Assembly: GCA_937893485.1 (NCBI GenBank)
Contig: CALBJL010000018.1
Coordinates: 1-14,484, forward strand
Origin: an uncultured bacterium
GTDB lineage: Bacteria > Bacillota > Clostridia > Lachnospirales > Lachnospiraceae
Direction: 5' to 3'
DNA length: 14,484 nt
In this document: one piece after another, positions 6,215 through 13,734 of the stretch
Numbering within the stretch: the first letter of the stretch is position 1
Layout: each line of letters opens with the position of its first letter
Position numbers and translations under genes: made by a program
The notes under the pieces: model-generated
Told to the model about the DNA's origin: nothing
Database searches by the model: none
What the model saw: only the letters and a program-made list of their open reading frames with translations

Positions 6215-7576
6215 ATGGAACTTGCTTCACAATCCGATCTGATGGAAAAACTGGCGATCCTCACGGACGCAGCCAAATATGATGTTGCCTGCACATCCAG
6301 CGGTGTTGACCGAAAGGGCAAGGGGCACGGCATCGGCAATTCCGTTGCAGCTGGCATCTGCCACAGCTTTGCCGGAGACGGCAGATGTATCTCTCTATTA
6401 AAAATACTCATGACTAATCATTGTGTGTATAACTGCAGCTACTGCCAGAATAACTGCAACAATGATCTGCCCCGTGCCACATTTACGCCGGAGGAGATCT
6501 GTACGCTCGTGATCCAGTTTTACCGCCGCAATTATATAGAAGGTCTGTTTTTAAGCTCCGGCGTGATCGACAACCCAAATCACACGATGGAACTGCTGTT
6601 TCAGACCTTGTATCTGCTGCGCACAAAATATGAATTTAACGGCTATATCCATGTCAAGGCGATTCCCGGCTCCGATCCGCGTCTGATTGAGCTGACCGGA
6701 TACCTTGCAGACCGCATGAGCATCAATCTGGAACTGCCGACCGCCGATGGGCTGCGCACACTTGCCCCCTGCAAGAGCCGCCAGGCGATTCTGCGCCCGA
6801 TGCGCCAGATCCAGAACGGTATCCGTGAGAACCACCTGCTGACCTCACACGAGCTCATGCGCAGCGGCAGCCGTCTCCCCGAGGTCGTGCGGCTGTCCAG
6901 TCTGGACGCGCCCCGAAAGCGGTTTGTCCCTGCCGGACAGAGCACACAGATGATCATCGGCGCGACTCCGGAGAGCGACTACCAGATCATCAAGGTTGCA
7001 GAGAGTCTGTACAACCGTTTTGAACTCAAGCGCGTGTTTTACTCGGCGTTTGTCAATGTGACCGGCAGCAGGGATCTGCCCGCGACCACCGGCGGTCCGC
7101 CACTGCTGCGGGAGCACCGGCTCTATCAGGCAGACTGGCTGTTACGCTACTACCACTTTGAGGCGGATGAGCTGCTGAGTGAGTCACAGCCGGATTTTAA
7201 CATCTATCTTGATCCGAAATGCGACTGGGCACTGCGCCATCTGGAGCATTTCCCCGTAGAGATCAACCGCGCACCATACCAGACGCTGCTGCGCGTGCCG
7301 GGCATCGGTTATGTGTCCGCCAGACGTATCGTAGCCGCCAGACGCACAAACCGGCTGGATTTTTCCGACCTCAAGCGGATCGGTGTCGTGCTAAAGCGTG
7401 CGATCTATTTTATCACCTGCAGCGGTCATACCATGTATCCGATTCGTATCGATCAGGACTATATCACAAGGCAGCTGCTGGCAGACCGCACACAGATCCC
7501 CCGCGAGATCCGCCAGTCGGGCTATGAACAGCTCTCCCTGTTCGACGACAACCGATACGCCGGCTGCGCCCCCTGA
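6215..7576 (+). CDS. Putative DNA modification/repair radical SAM protein (TIGR03916-like)
   Basis: This 453-residue protein has a radical SAM cluster motif CxxxCxxC at Cys70, Cys74 and Cys77 (HCVYNCSYC), expected to bind a 4Fe-4S cluster and cleave S-adenosylmethionine. A helix-hairpin-helix DNA-binding motif follows near 353-388 (LLRVPGIGYVSARRIVAARR). This layout and the next gene match the family annotated as the radical SAM protein linked to uracil-DNA glycosylase; the reaction is not known to me. The C-terminus carries QLSLF (439-443), which fits the bacterial sliding-clamp binding consensus QL[SD]LF. ATG 6215 is chosen because AAGGAG (6203-6208) lies six bases upstream; a TTG at 6146 in the same frame overlaps the promoter. 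It is probably cotranscribed with the gene at 7638. Confidence 0.85.
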   Translation: MELASQSDLMEKLAILTDAAKYDVACTSSGVDRKGKGHGIGNSVAAGICHSFAGDGRCISLLKILMTNHCVYNCSYCQNNCNNDLPRATFTPEEICTLVIQFYRRNYIEGLFLSSGVIDNPNHTMELLFQTLYLLRTKYEFNGYIHVKAIPGSDPRLIELTGYLADRMSINLELPTADGLRTLAPCKSRQAILRPMRQIQNGIRENHLLTSHELMRSGSRLPEVVRLSSLDAPRKRFVPAGQSTQMIIGATPESDYQIIKVAESLYNRFELKRVFYSAFVNVTGSRDLPATTGGPPLLREHRLYQADWLLRYYHFEADELLSESQPDFNIYLDPKCDWALRHLEHFPVEINRAPYQTLLRVPGIGYVSARRIVAARRTNRLDFSDLKRIGVVLKRAIYFITCSGHTMYPIRIDQDYITRQLLADRTQIPREIRQSGYEQLSLFDDNRYAGCAP

Positions 7577-7581
7577 GATAC

Positions 7582-7600
7582 GGCAAATCATTTGCCTTTT
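7582..7600 (+). terminator. Short intercistronic hairpin with T-run, possible attenuator
   Basis: GGCAAAT (7582-7588) and ATTTGCC (7590-7596) are perfect complements around one base and are followed by TTTT. The hairpin lies six bases past the radical SAM stop codon, between the two genes of the pair. The stem is short, so it may only partly reduce readthrough or protect the upstream message. Confidence 0.3.
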
Positions 7601-7637
7601 AACATCATTATAACCTTTTGAAAGGAATCTAACTGCT

Positions 7638-8447
7638 ATGTATACTTATATCTGCGAAAACTCTATCGACGGCATCCTCACTGGGATCTATACCGCCTAC
7701 GCCGACCGCCATCCGCTGCGCGACATACACCTGAGTGTCGGCGATGGCATGACGCTGTCCTTATTTACACAATATATTGAGGTCACTCCTGATCCAGTCA
7801 AAGCGGCAAAGGTAGCAAATACGCTCAAATCACGCTTTGGGCAGGATTTCTACGAGACGATCTATCAGGCAGCCATGTCCGGGGATGTACCCGGTAAGAG
7901 CACAATGGACAAAGCCGACGCGATCTTTGAGACAATCGCCCTTGCGCTCTCCTCCGGTGACGGCACCGGCACACTGCTCTCCCTTGGCGAGCCGTGCGTC
8001 TACCGCGTCTTTGAGCTGTGCCGCGCTACCGGACGGGAGGCGATGCATCTGCTTGGCTTTGTACGCTTTCAGGAACTGGAAAATGGCATCCTGTTGTCCG
8101 AAATCCATCCGAAGCACCATGTACTGCCGATTCTGGGCGATCATTTTTCGGATCGTCTGCCGGAAGAAAATTTTATGATCTACGATAAAAACCGCAGGCT
8201 GGCGCTGCTCCATCCTGCAAATCAGCACTATTTTCTTGCCGATGCCAAGGATCTGAATATGGATATGATCCGGCGCTTTTCCGCAGGCGAGACTCATTTT
8301 GAGCAGCTCTGGATCACCTTTTTCCGCAACATCACGATCGAAGCCCGCAAGAATCCACACCTGCAGTCTCAGATGATCCCGAAGCGCTTTCAACAGGATG
8401 CCGTGGAATTTCAAGCCGAACAACAACGTGCTGCATCTTTTTATTAA
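7638..8447 (+). CDS. Partner protein of the radical SAM gene (TIGR03915 / DUF4130-like)
   Basis: This 269-residue soluble protein has no signal peptide or membrane segment. It resembles the 'probable DNA metabolism protein' family that occurs beside the radical SAM protein just upstream; recognition rests on the pairing plus overall character (conserved-looking stretches such as LLGFVRFQEL near 140 and FEQLWITFFRNITIEARKNP near 220-240). In other species this domain is often fused to a uracil-DNA glycosylase-family domain. Here no such fusion is present and no glycosylase gene is in the window. ATG 7638 follows AAAGGA (7621-7626) at a slightly long spacing of 11. The gap to the radical SAM gene is 61 bases without a clear promoter, so one operon is likely. 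Function is unknown beyond a presumed role in DNA damage handling. Confidence 0.75.
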   Translation: MYTYICENSIDGILTGIYTAYADRHPLRDIHLSVGDGMTLSLFTQYIEVTPDPVKAAKVANTLKSRFGQDFYETIYQAAMSGDVPGKSTMDKADAIFETIALALSSGDGTGTLLSLGEPCVYRVFELCRATGREAMHLLGFVRFQELENGILLSEIHPKHHVLPILGDHFSDRLPEENFMIYDKNRRLALLHPANQHYFLADAKDLNMDMIRRFSAGETHFEQLWITFFRNITIEARKNPHLQSQMIPKRFQQDAVEFQAEQQRAASFY

Positions 8448-8482
8448 GTGAGTGTTCGCTCGTTTCGTATCCGGTAATTTTG

Positions 8483-8509
8483 TTAGCACTCACTTAAAAA
8501 GAGTGCTAA
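8483..8509 (+). promoter_or_regulatory. CIRCE operator (HrcA binding site)
   Basis: TTAGCACTC (8483-8491), nine bases, then GAGTGCTAA (8501-8509) is an exact match to the CIRCE consensus. HrcA represses chaperone genes through this site and releases it on heat stress. It lies 7 bases upstream of the htpG -35. The stem is followed by T6 (8510-8515), so as RNA it may also end transcription from the radical SAM operon, whose stop codon is 35 bases away. Confidence 0.95.
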
Positions 8510-8516
8510 TTTTTTA

Positions 8517-8545
8517 TTGACATTTTACTTTCTCCGAGTTACACT
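8517..8545 (+). promoter_or_regulatory. Promoter of htpG
   Basis: TTGACA (8517-8522) with a 17-base spacer and TACACT (8540-8545) is a good sigma-A promoter. The predicted start near 8552 is followed by a small hairpin AGGCA-TTT-TGCCT (8558-8570) at the 5' end of the message, which could stabilise it. Confidence 0.6.
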
Positions 8546-8618
8546 ATGTTCTAACAAAGGCATTTTGCCTGTTAAACATGTGAAACATCATAACGAACAT
8601 TGATAAGGAGTGATAGAA

Positions 8619-10703
8619 ATGAGTAACAAACACGGAAGTCTTTCCATTAACAGTGACAACATTTTCCCGATTATTAAAAAATGGCTGTATTCTGACCAGG
8701 ACATTTTTTATCGTGAGCTCGTAAGTAACGGCTGCGATGCGATCACCAAGCTTAAAAAGCTGGACATGATGGGTGAATACGAGCTGCCCGCAGACTACAA
8801 GCCCCAGTTGCAGATCGTCGTTGATCCGGACAATAAAAAAGTGACAATCACCGATAACGGTCTTGGTATGACAGCCGACGAGGTAGAGGAATATATCAAT
8901 CAGATCGCCTTTTCCGGTGCGACCGATTTCATTACAAAATATAAGGACAAGGCAAACGAGGATCAGATCATCGGTCATTTCGGACTTGGTTTCTATTCCG
9001 CATTCATGGTAGCGGATGAAGTGCATATTGATACCCTCTCCTACCAGAAGGGAGCCAGCGCCGTTCATTGGGAGTGCGACGGCGGCACAGAATTCGATAT
9101 GACAGACGGTACCAAAGAGGCGGTCGGTACAACGATCACCCTGTTTTTGAATGAGGATTGCCTGGAATACGCAAATGAATACCGTGCCAGAGAGGTACTT
9201 GAGAAATACTGCTCTTTCATGCCGATCCCTATTTATCTGAGCAAAGCAAATGCTCCGGAAGAATATGAAACGATTGATCCCGCAGACAAGCTCGACACCG
9301 ATACTGTCGTTGAGACGATCGTGGAAGAAGCAAAGACAGAAGAAAAGGAAAACGAAAACGGTGAAAAAGAGATCGTCGAAGTATCTCCTGCCACCGAAAA
9401 GCTGAAAATCGTAAAGCGTCCGGTTCCGCTCAACGACACGACGCCGCTGTGGACAAAGAATCCGAACGACTGTACCGAGGAAGAATACAAGGAATTCTAC
9501 CGCAATGTTTTCCATGATTACAAGGAGCCGTTGTTCTGGATTCACCTGAACATGGATTATCCGTTCAAGCTGAAGGGTATTTTATACTTCCCGAAGATCA
9601 ATACCGAGTACGATTCCATTGAGGGTACGATCAAGCTGTACAACAACCAGGTATTCATCGCAGATAATATTAAGGAAGTTATTCCAGAATTCCTGATGCT
9701 GCTCAAGGGTGTGATCGACTGTCCGGATCTTCCGTTAAATGTATCCAGAAGTGCACTGCAAAATGACGGATTTGTCAAGAAGATCTCTGAATACATCACG
9801 AAGAAGGTCGCTGACAAGCTCATCGGCATGTGCAAGACCGAAAAAGAGAACTACGAAAAATACTGGGATGACATCAGTCCTTTCATCAAGTTTGGCTGCC
9901 TGAAGGACGAGAAGTTCTGCGATAAGATGAATGATTATATCTTATTTAAGAATATTGATGACAAATATCTGACTCTGCCGGAGATCTTAAAGCCTGTCAA
10001 GAAGGACGAAACCGACGGGGACAAGGATGCTGACAGCGCTACCGAAACCAAGGATGCCGCTTCTGATGCGGATAAAGACGAGGAATACAAGGATAAGCGC
10101 TCTGTGATCTACTATGTCACTGACAAGAATCAGCAGAGCCAGTATATCAATCTGTTCCGCGAACAGGGCATGGATGCGGTGATCTTAGACCACAATATTG
10201 ACAGTTCCTTCATCACACAGCTGGAGCGCCGCAACGACAATTATAAATTCATGCGTATTGATGCGGATGTGACCGGCACGCTGACCGAGGATACCTCAGA
10301 GGATGAGTTGAAGGATGCTACCGAAAGTCTCAAGAAGATCTTTTCTAAGGCACTGAAAAATGACAAGCTCGTCATTCAGGTACAGAAGCTGAAAAATGCA
10401 GATACGCCTTCCATCATCACTTTATCTGAGGAAGGCCGCAGAATGCAGGATATGATGAAGATGTATGCGATGGGCGGCATGGGTATGGATCCGTCCATGT
10501 TCGGAGGCGATTATACACTGACCCTCAATTACAATCATCCGCTTGTACAGTATATTTTGAACAACAAGGATTCCGAGCACGTTCCTATGTTCTGCGAACA
10601 GCTCTACGATCTGGCTATGCTCAGCAACCATCCACTGGCACCGGACGCTATGACCAAGTTTATGAAGCGTTCCAACGATATCATGCTGTTGCTCACAAAA
10701 TAA
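8619..10703 (+). CDS. htpG: Hsp90 chaperone HtpG
   Basis: This 694-residue ATP-dependent chaperone has all GHKL ATPase motifs in the N domain: Glu33/Asn37/Asp40 (ELVSNGCDA), Asp79-x-Gly81-x-Gly83 (DNGLG) and GHFGLGF (119-125). The middle domain includes the catalytic-loop Arg377 (LNVSRSALQND), and a C-terminal dimerisation domain follows. The typical bacterial length is near 624. The excess is in two charged, low-complexity stretches at about 222-260 (Glu/Lys-rich, between N and middle domains, where eukaryotic Hsp90 has its charged linker) and about 460-492 (Asp/Lys-rich, at the middle/C boundary). No MEEVD tail is present. ATG 8619 has AAGGAG (8605-8610) eight bases upstream; an in-frame GTG at 8610 overlaps that site. 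Control by HrcA is indicated by the CIRCE element. Confidence 0.97.
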   Translation: MSNKHGSLSINSDNIFPIIKKWLYSDQDIFYRELVSNGCDAITKLKKLDMMGEYELPADYKPQLQIVVDPDNKKVTITDNGLGMTADEVEEYINQIAFSGATDFITKYKDKANEDQIIGHFGLGFYSAFMVADEVHIDTLSYQKGASAVHWECDGGTEFDMTDGTKEAVGTTITLFLNEDCLEYANEYRAREVLEKYCSFMPIPIYLSKANAPEEYETIDPADKLDTDTVVETIVEEAKTEEKENENGEKEIVEVSPATEKLKIVKRPVPLNDTTPLWTKNPNDCTEEEYKEFYRNVFHDYKEPLFWIHLNMDYPFKLKGILYFPKINTEYDSIEGTIKLYNNQVFIADNIKEVIPEFLMLLKGVIDCPDLPLNVSRSALQNDGFVKKISEYITKKVADKLIGMCKTEKENYEKYWDDISPFIKFGCLKDEKFCDKMNDYILFKNIDDKYLTLPEILKPVKKDETDGDKDADSATETKDAASDADKDEEYKDKRSVIYYVTDKNQQSQYINLFREQGMDAVILDHNIDSSFITQLERRNDNYKFMRIDADVTGTLTEDTSEDELKDATESLKKIFSKALKNDKLVIQVQKLKNADTPSIITLSEEGRRMQDMMKMYAMGGMGMDPSMFGGDYTLTLNYNHPLVQYILNNKDSEHVPMFCEQLYDLAMLSNHPLAPDAMTKFMKRSNDIMLLLTK

Positions 10704-10720
10704 TCATTTCAGCGGAATAT

Positions 10721-10738
10721 GTGCGCCGCAGGGCGCAC
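10721..10738 (+). other. GC-rich hairpin after htpG
   Basis: GTGCGCC (10721-10727) and GGCGCAC (10732-10738) pair perfectly around a GCAG loop, 17 bases after the htpG stop. There is no T-run directly behind it, so it may protect the 3' end or act together with the composite terminator that follows. Confidence 0.4.
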
Positions 10739-10742
10739 AGCC

Positions 10743-10825
10743 TAAAAAAGAAAGAGCCATTTCAAATTGATATGCCCGTTGTCAGGCAGACAATGGGCAT
10801 ATTAAAAACGGTTCTTTCTTTTTTA
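10743..10825. terminator. Composite bidirectional terminator between htpG and the prsA-like gene
   Basis: An outer 16-bp stem (10743-10758 with 10810-10825; AAAAAAGAAAGAGCC against GGTTCTTTCTTTTTT) encloses an inner 17-bp stem (10767-10783 with 10789-10805, loop AGGCA). Each has one or two G-U pairs when read as RNA. The outer arms end in T6 on the plus strand and, through the A6, on the minus strand, so both convergent genes could terminate here. The remaining bases to 10863 hold only an imperfect tandem 11-bp repeat (ATATGATAG motif, 10831-10852). Confidence 0.75.
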
Positions 10826-10863
10826 ATTTCATATGATAGAAATATGATAGGATTCCGATTCAT

Positions 10864-11907
10864 TTAATTTGCTGTATCACTCTGTGGTGCAGATTCTTCG
10901 ACCCAGCTTTCTTCACTGAAATATTTGTCGTAAATCTCGTAGAACTGTGCAAAGGAATACTGCTCCAGATCCTGAATCGAAAGGTTTTTCCACACCTTCT
11001 CATTGAGCTTGGATACCGTCTGCGCTACAAACGGATCATATTGCGCATCAAACGCCTCCTGTCTGCGCTGCTCGATAATATCCTGTTTGTGCTGCTGCGT
11101 CAGTTCTTCATCATATTTATTGTCACAATAAAAAATGTAGTAGCCGTCCGCCGTCTGCACCGGCTCAGAAAATGTACCATTCTCCATCGCAAATGCGACT
11201 GCCTCCGCCTCCGCAGGCAGCATCCCACGCTCTACCGTGAGTGAAATCTCATCCGCTTCATTGTAGTTGGCTGCTACCGTCGAAAATTCAGTGTCGTTCT
11301 GCAAGTCACTGTACGCCTGCTGTGCCTGATCCCCGTCATGTACAAAGATCTGGCGGATCTCCATCACACGCGCCTCATCATCGCTGACCTCCTGATTCAC
11401 ATCCGAGATCAGTGTCGCATACAGCTTATCCGCCAGCGCATATTTACCGTAGATATCAACAATTTCATCCTGCGACAGCTCGAATGCACTGATCTCTGCC
11501 TCGGAAAGATTTTTATAGCAATCCTCCCCCGCCCACTGTACGAGTTCTTTTTGTTCATCGGTGAGCGTGACTCCTTTTTCATCCGCCAGCGCATCCATCG
11601 TATAGACCTTTGCCGCCTCATCGATACAGATTTTCTTGATATACTGACCAAACTTCTTCTGTACTTTGAGATCTTCATTTTTCAAAAGACTGATCCCATA
11701 GCTTTCCCCATACAGATTCATATTATTCACGAGCAGCAGCTTCATGACCGACAGCTTACACGATTTTCCGCTGATCAAAAACACTTCATTTTCAGACATT
11801 CCCCTGCTGATCGTAACCTTTTCGCCTCCGACCTGACAACCGCCGCTCACCACGGCCAGTGAGACAGCCAAAACTGCTGCCGCCAGACGACAACCTTTTC
11901 TCTTCAT
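10864..11907 (-). CDS. PrsA/SurA-like lipoprotein with a degenerate parvulin domain
   Basis: This 347-residue secreted lipoprotein has a Lys/Arg start, a hydrophobic signal (8-20) and a lipobox-like SGGC with Cys24 as the lipidated residue. A helical N-terminal region (about 50-175) precedes a parvulin-like segment (about 182-264), recognised from the RQIFV start, the AQQAYSDL / FSTVAANY helices, the FAMENGTFSEPVQTADGYYIF pattern spread over 239-259, and a charged helical tail. PrsA-type proteins help exported proteins fold at the outer face of the membrane. The two histidines usual at the beginning (xHIL) and end (GYHI) of a parvulin domain are replaced here by Gln186 and Tyr257, so isomerase activity is doubtful. 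ATG 11907 is chosen because AGGAG lies six bases upstream and it gives a proper signal peptide; an in-frame ATG at 11943 would overlap the preceding gene. Confidence 0.75.
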   Translation of the reverse strand: MKRKGCRLAAAVLAVSLAVVSGGCQVGGEKVTISRGMSENEVFLISGKSCKLSVMKLLLVNNMNLYGESYGISLLKNEDLKVQKKFGQYIKKICIDEAAKVYTMDALADEKGVTLTDEQKELVQWAGEDCYKNLSEAEISAFELSQDEIVDIYGKYALADKLYATLISDVNQEVSDDEARVMEIRQIFVHDGDQAQQAYSDLQNDTEFSTVAANYNEADEISLTVERGMLPAEAEAVAFAMENGTFSEPVQTADGYYIFYCDNKYDEELTQQHKQDIIEQRRQEAFDAQYDPFVAQTVSKLNEKVWKNLSIQDLEQYSFAQFYEIYDKYFSEESWVEESAPQSDTAN

Positions 11908-11926
11908 CCTATTCTCCTGTTTTTTA

Positions 11927-13327
11927 TCATTTGGTATGAGCATTCAAAATACTGCGCGCCACAGACAGACCGTTTGCGGATGCCTGTTGCAAGCCGCGCG
12001 TCACGGATGCCCCATCGCCGATCGCACGCAATCCCTTCACATTCGTCTCAAAATCACGGTTTACAACGACCTTGTTTGAATAGAACTTGACCTCCACGCC
12101 ATACATCAGTGTCTCCTCACTGGCGATACCTGGTGTCACCTTGTCAAGTGCCTCGATCATTTCCTCAATATCGACCATGATCCGGTGCGGGAATACGAGC
12201 GACAGATCACCCGGCACGGCATCCTTTAAGGTAGGAATCAGATTGTTGCGGCAAAGCCGTTCCTCGGTCGTTCTTCTACCTCTCTTGAAATCGCCGTAAG
12301 TCTGCACCATGATCTTGCCATCGCAGAGCATATTTGACAGCTGTGCGATCTGCTTGCCGTACTCGATCGGAGTTTTAAACGGTTTCGTAAAATTCTTCGA
12401 TACGAGCAGCGCAAAGTTTGTGTTGTTCGTCTTCATATCCTGCGACTTGTAGGCGTGTCCGTTGACGACCGCCAGACCATTGTCGTAGTATTCCGTCGCA
12501 ACCTCTCCGGACGGATTCGTACAGAATGTGCGCACCTTATCATCGAACGTCGGGGTATAATATACCAGCTTTGCCTCGTACAGATTTTTGTTGAGCATCT
12601 CCATGACCTCGTCGCGCACCTCAACACGCACGCCGATATCCACGGTTCCGACCTCTGTCTCCACACCGATTTTTTTGCAGATGTGGGAAAACCAGTCCGC
12701 GCCCTCGCGTCCGACTGCCGATACGATCTCAGCCGCGTAGAGCTGTTCCCCTTTGTCCGTCACAACACCTTTTGCAACACCATCCTCAACGATGATCTCA
12801 TTTACCATGGTATTAAATTTCATTTTCACGCCCTGCTCCAGCAGATGTGCTTGCAGCTTGGCATAGATCTTGTAGCCTTCCTCTGTACCCAGATGGCGGA
12901 TCGGACACTCGATCAGCTTGAGATTCGCATTGATCGCTTTTCTGCGGATCTCACGGATCTCCTTTTCCTTATCCACGCCGTACACACTCGTGTCCGCGCC
13001 GAATTTCAGATAAATATCATCCGACTCATGGATCAGCTTTGTCGCCGCATCATATCCCAGAATGTCCGGCAGTGTGCCGCCGACATCCGGCGAGAGTGAG
13101 AGTTTTCCATCAGAAAACGCCCCTGCTCCGGCAAACCCGGTCGTGATGCTGCACGGTGTACAGCCCACGCACACCTTTGTCTTTCGCTTCGGACACGCGC
13201 GATCCTCGATCCTGCGTCCCTTCTCGATCAACAGCACCTTCAGCTCCGGCTTGCTGTGTATCAGCTCATAAGCGCAGAAAATACCAGAAGGTCCCGCGCC
13301 AATAATAATCACATCATAGTTACTCAT
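11927..13327 (-). CDS. FAD-dependent oxidoreductase (COG2509-like), function unknown
   Basis: This 466-residue soluble flavoprotein opens with a Rossmann dinucleotide motif (IIIGAGPSG, 7-15) and an acidic ribose-binding Glu35 (LLIEKG), and ends with the second FAD motif typical of this fold (LRAIGDGASVTRGLQQA, about 434-450). Between them is a cysteine cluster, Cys45, Cys53, Cys56 and Cys59 (CVGCTPC), just before a Gly-rich GFAGAGAFSDGKL segment (64-76). This matches the family of uncharacterised FAD-dependent dehydrogenases; no substrate is assigned. ATG 13327 has AGAGG eight bases upstream. The downstream lipoprotein gene starts 19 bases after its stop, so the two share a transcript, but a functional link is not evident. 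Confidence 0.85.
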   Translation of the reverse strand: MSNYDVIIIGAGPSGIFCAYELIHSKPELKVLLIEKGRRIEDRACPKRKTKVCVGCTPCSITTGFAGAGAFSDGKLSLSPDVGGTLPDILGYDAATKLIHESDDIYLKFGADTSVYGVDKEKEIREIRRKAINANLKLIECPIRHLGTEEGYKIYAKLQAHLLEQGVKMKFNTMVNEIIVEDGVAKGVVTDKGEQLYAAEIVSAVGREGADWFSHICKKIGVETEVGTVDIGVRVEVRDEVMEMLNKNLYEAKLVYYTPTFDDKVRTFCTNPSGEVATEYYDNGLAVVNGHAYKSQDMKTNNTNFALLVSKNFTKPFKTPIEYGKQIAQLSNMLCDGKIMVQTYGDFKRGRRTTEERLCRNNLIPTLKDAVPGDLSLVFPHRIMVDIEEMIEALDKVTPGIASEETLMYGVEVKFYSNKVVVNRDFETNVKGLRAIGDGASVTRGLQQASANGLSVARSILNAHTK

Positions 13328-13401
13328 TTTGGTTTCCTCTTACTCTTTCATAGCTTTATTGCAGATTTCCCGTCGGAATCCCATATTTCATATTCCGCCG
13401 G

Positions 13402-13665
13402 CTATGCCTCCACGATCAGATAGCGTCCCCGTTCCAGCGGAAATACTTCGGGCTGTTCGAGCAGTTCTTCGTCGGACATGCCGCAGATATCTACGCCTTC
13501 CTCCTCGAAGTATTGCTTTACTTCTTTTTTATTTTTACATACGATCGCCATGCAGTCTTCAAGAAAATATTCGGCTTCCTCCAATGTTTCGGCTACCGGC
13601 TCCGGAAAGAACTGCAGCTGCTGATCCAGAAATGACTGTAAATCCTGTTCGCTGTATGAACTCAT
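13402..13665 (-). CDS. Small acidic hypothetical protein, 87 aa
   Basis: I do not recognise a function. The 87-residue product is strongly acidic (runs such as ETLEEAEYFLED and MSDEELLEQ), without a signal peptide or membrane segment, and has two cysteines (38, 43 region) and a compact hydrophobic C-terminus (RYLIVEA). It looks like a genuine gene: GAGGAGG lies eight bases before the ATG at 13665, a promoter is present just upstream, and it sits collinear between maf and the flavoprotein gene. The 74-base gap to the next gene contains only a small inverted repeat (CGGAAT 13374-13379 with ATTCCG 13392-13397). Confidence 0.7.
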   Translation of the reverse strand: MSSYSEQDLQSFLDQQLQFFPEPVAETLEEAEYFLEDCMAIVCKNKKEVKQYFEEEGVDICGMSDEELLEQPEVFPLERGRYLIVEA

Positions 13666-13695
13666 CCTGATTTCCTCCTCTTTGGTTCTCCTATT

Positions 13696-13724
13696 ATCTT
13701 AACGGATCTGTTGGAAAATGGCAA
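13696..13724 (-). promoter_or_regulatory. Candidate promoter inside the maf cluster
   Basis: On the minus strand TTGCCA (13719-13724), a 17-base spacer and TAAGAT (13696-13701) lie between the maf stop and the 87-aa gene. A start near 13689 would give a 24-base leader holding just the ribosome site, so the last three genes may have their own transcript. Confidence 0.45.
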
Positions 13725-13734
13725 TGGGATTCTG

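Noticed and set aside
8544..9545. 333-aa antisense frame over htpG
   Set aside because: Shadow of a highly biased coding sequence on the other strand; no ribosome site, and the htpG frame is certain.
10831..10852. Tandem 11-bp repeat as a CRISPR or regulatory array
   Set aside because: Only two imperfect units without spacers; nothing to support either function.
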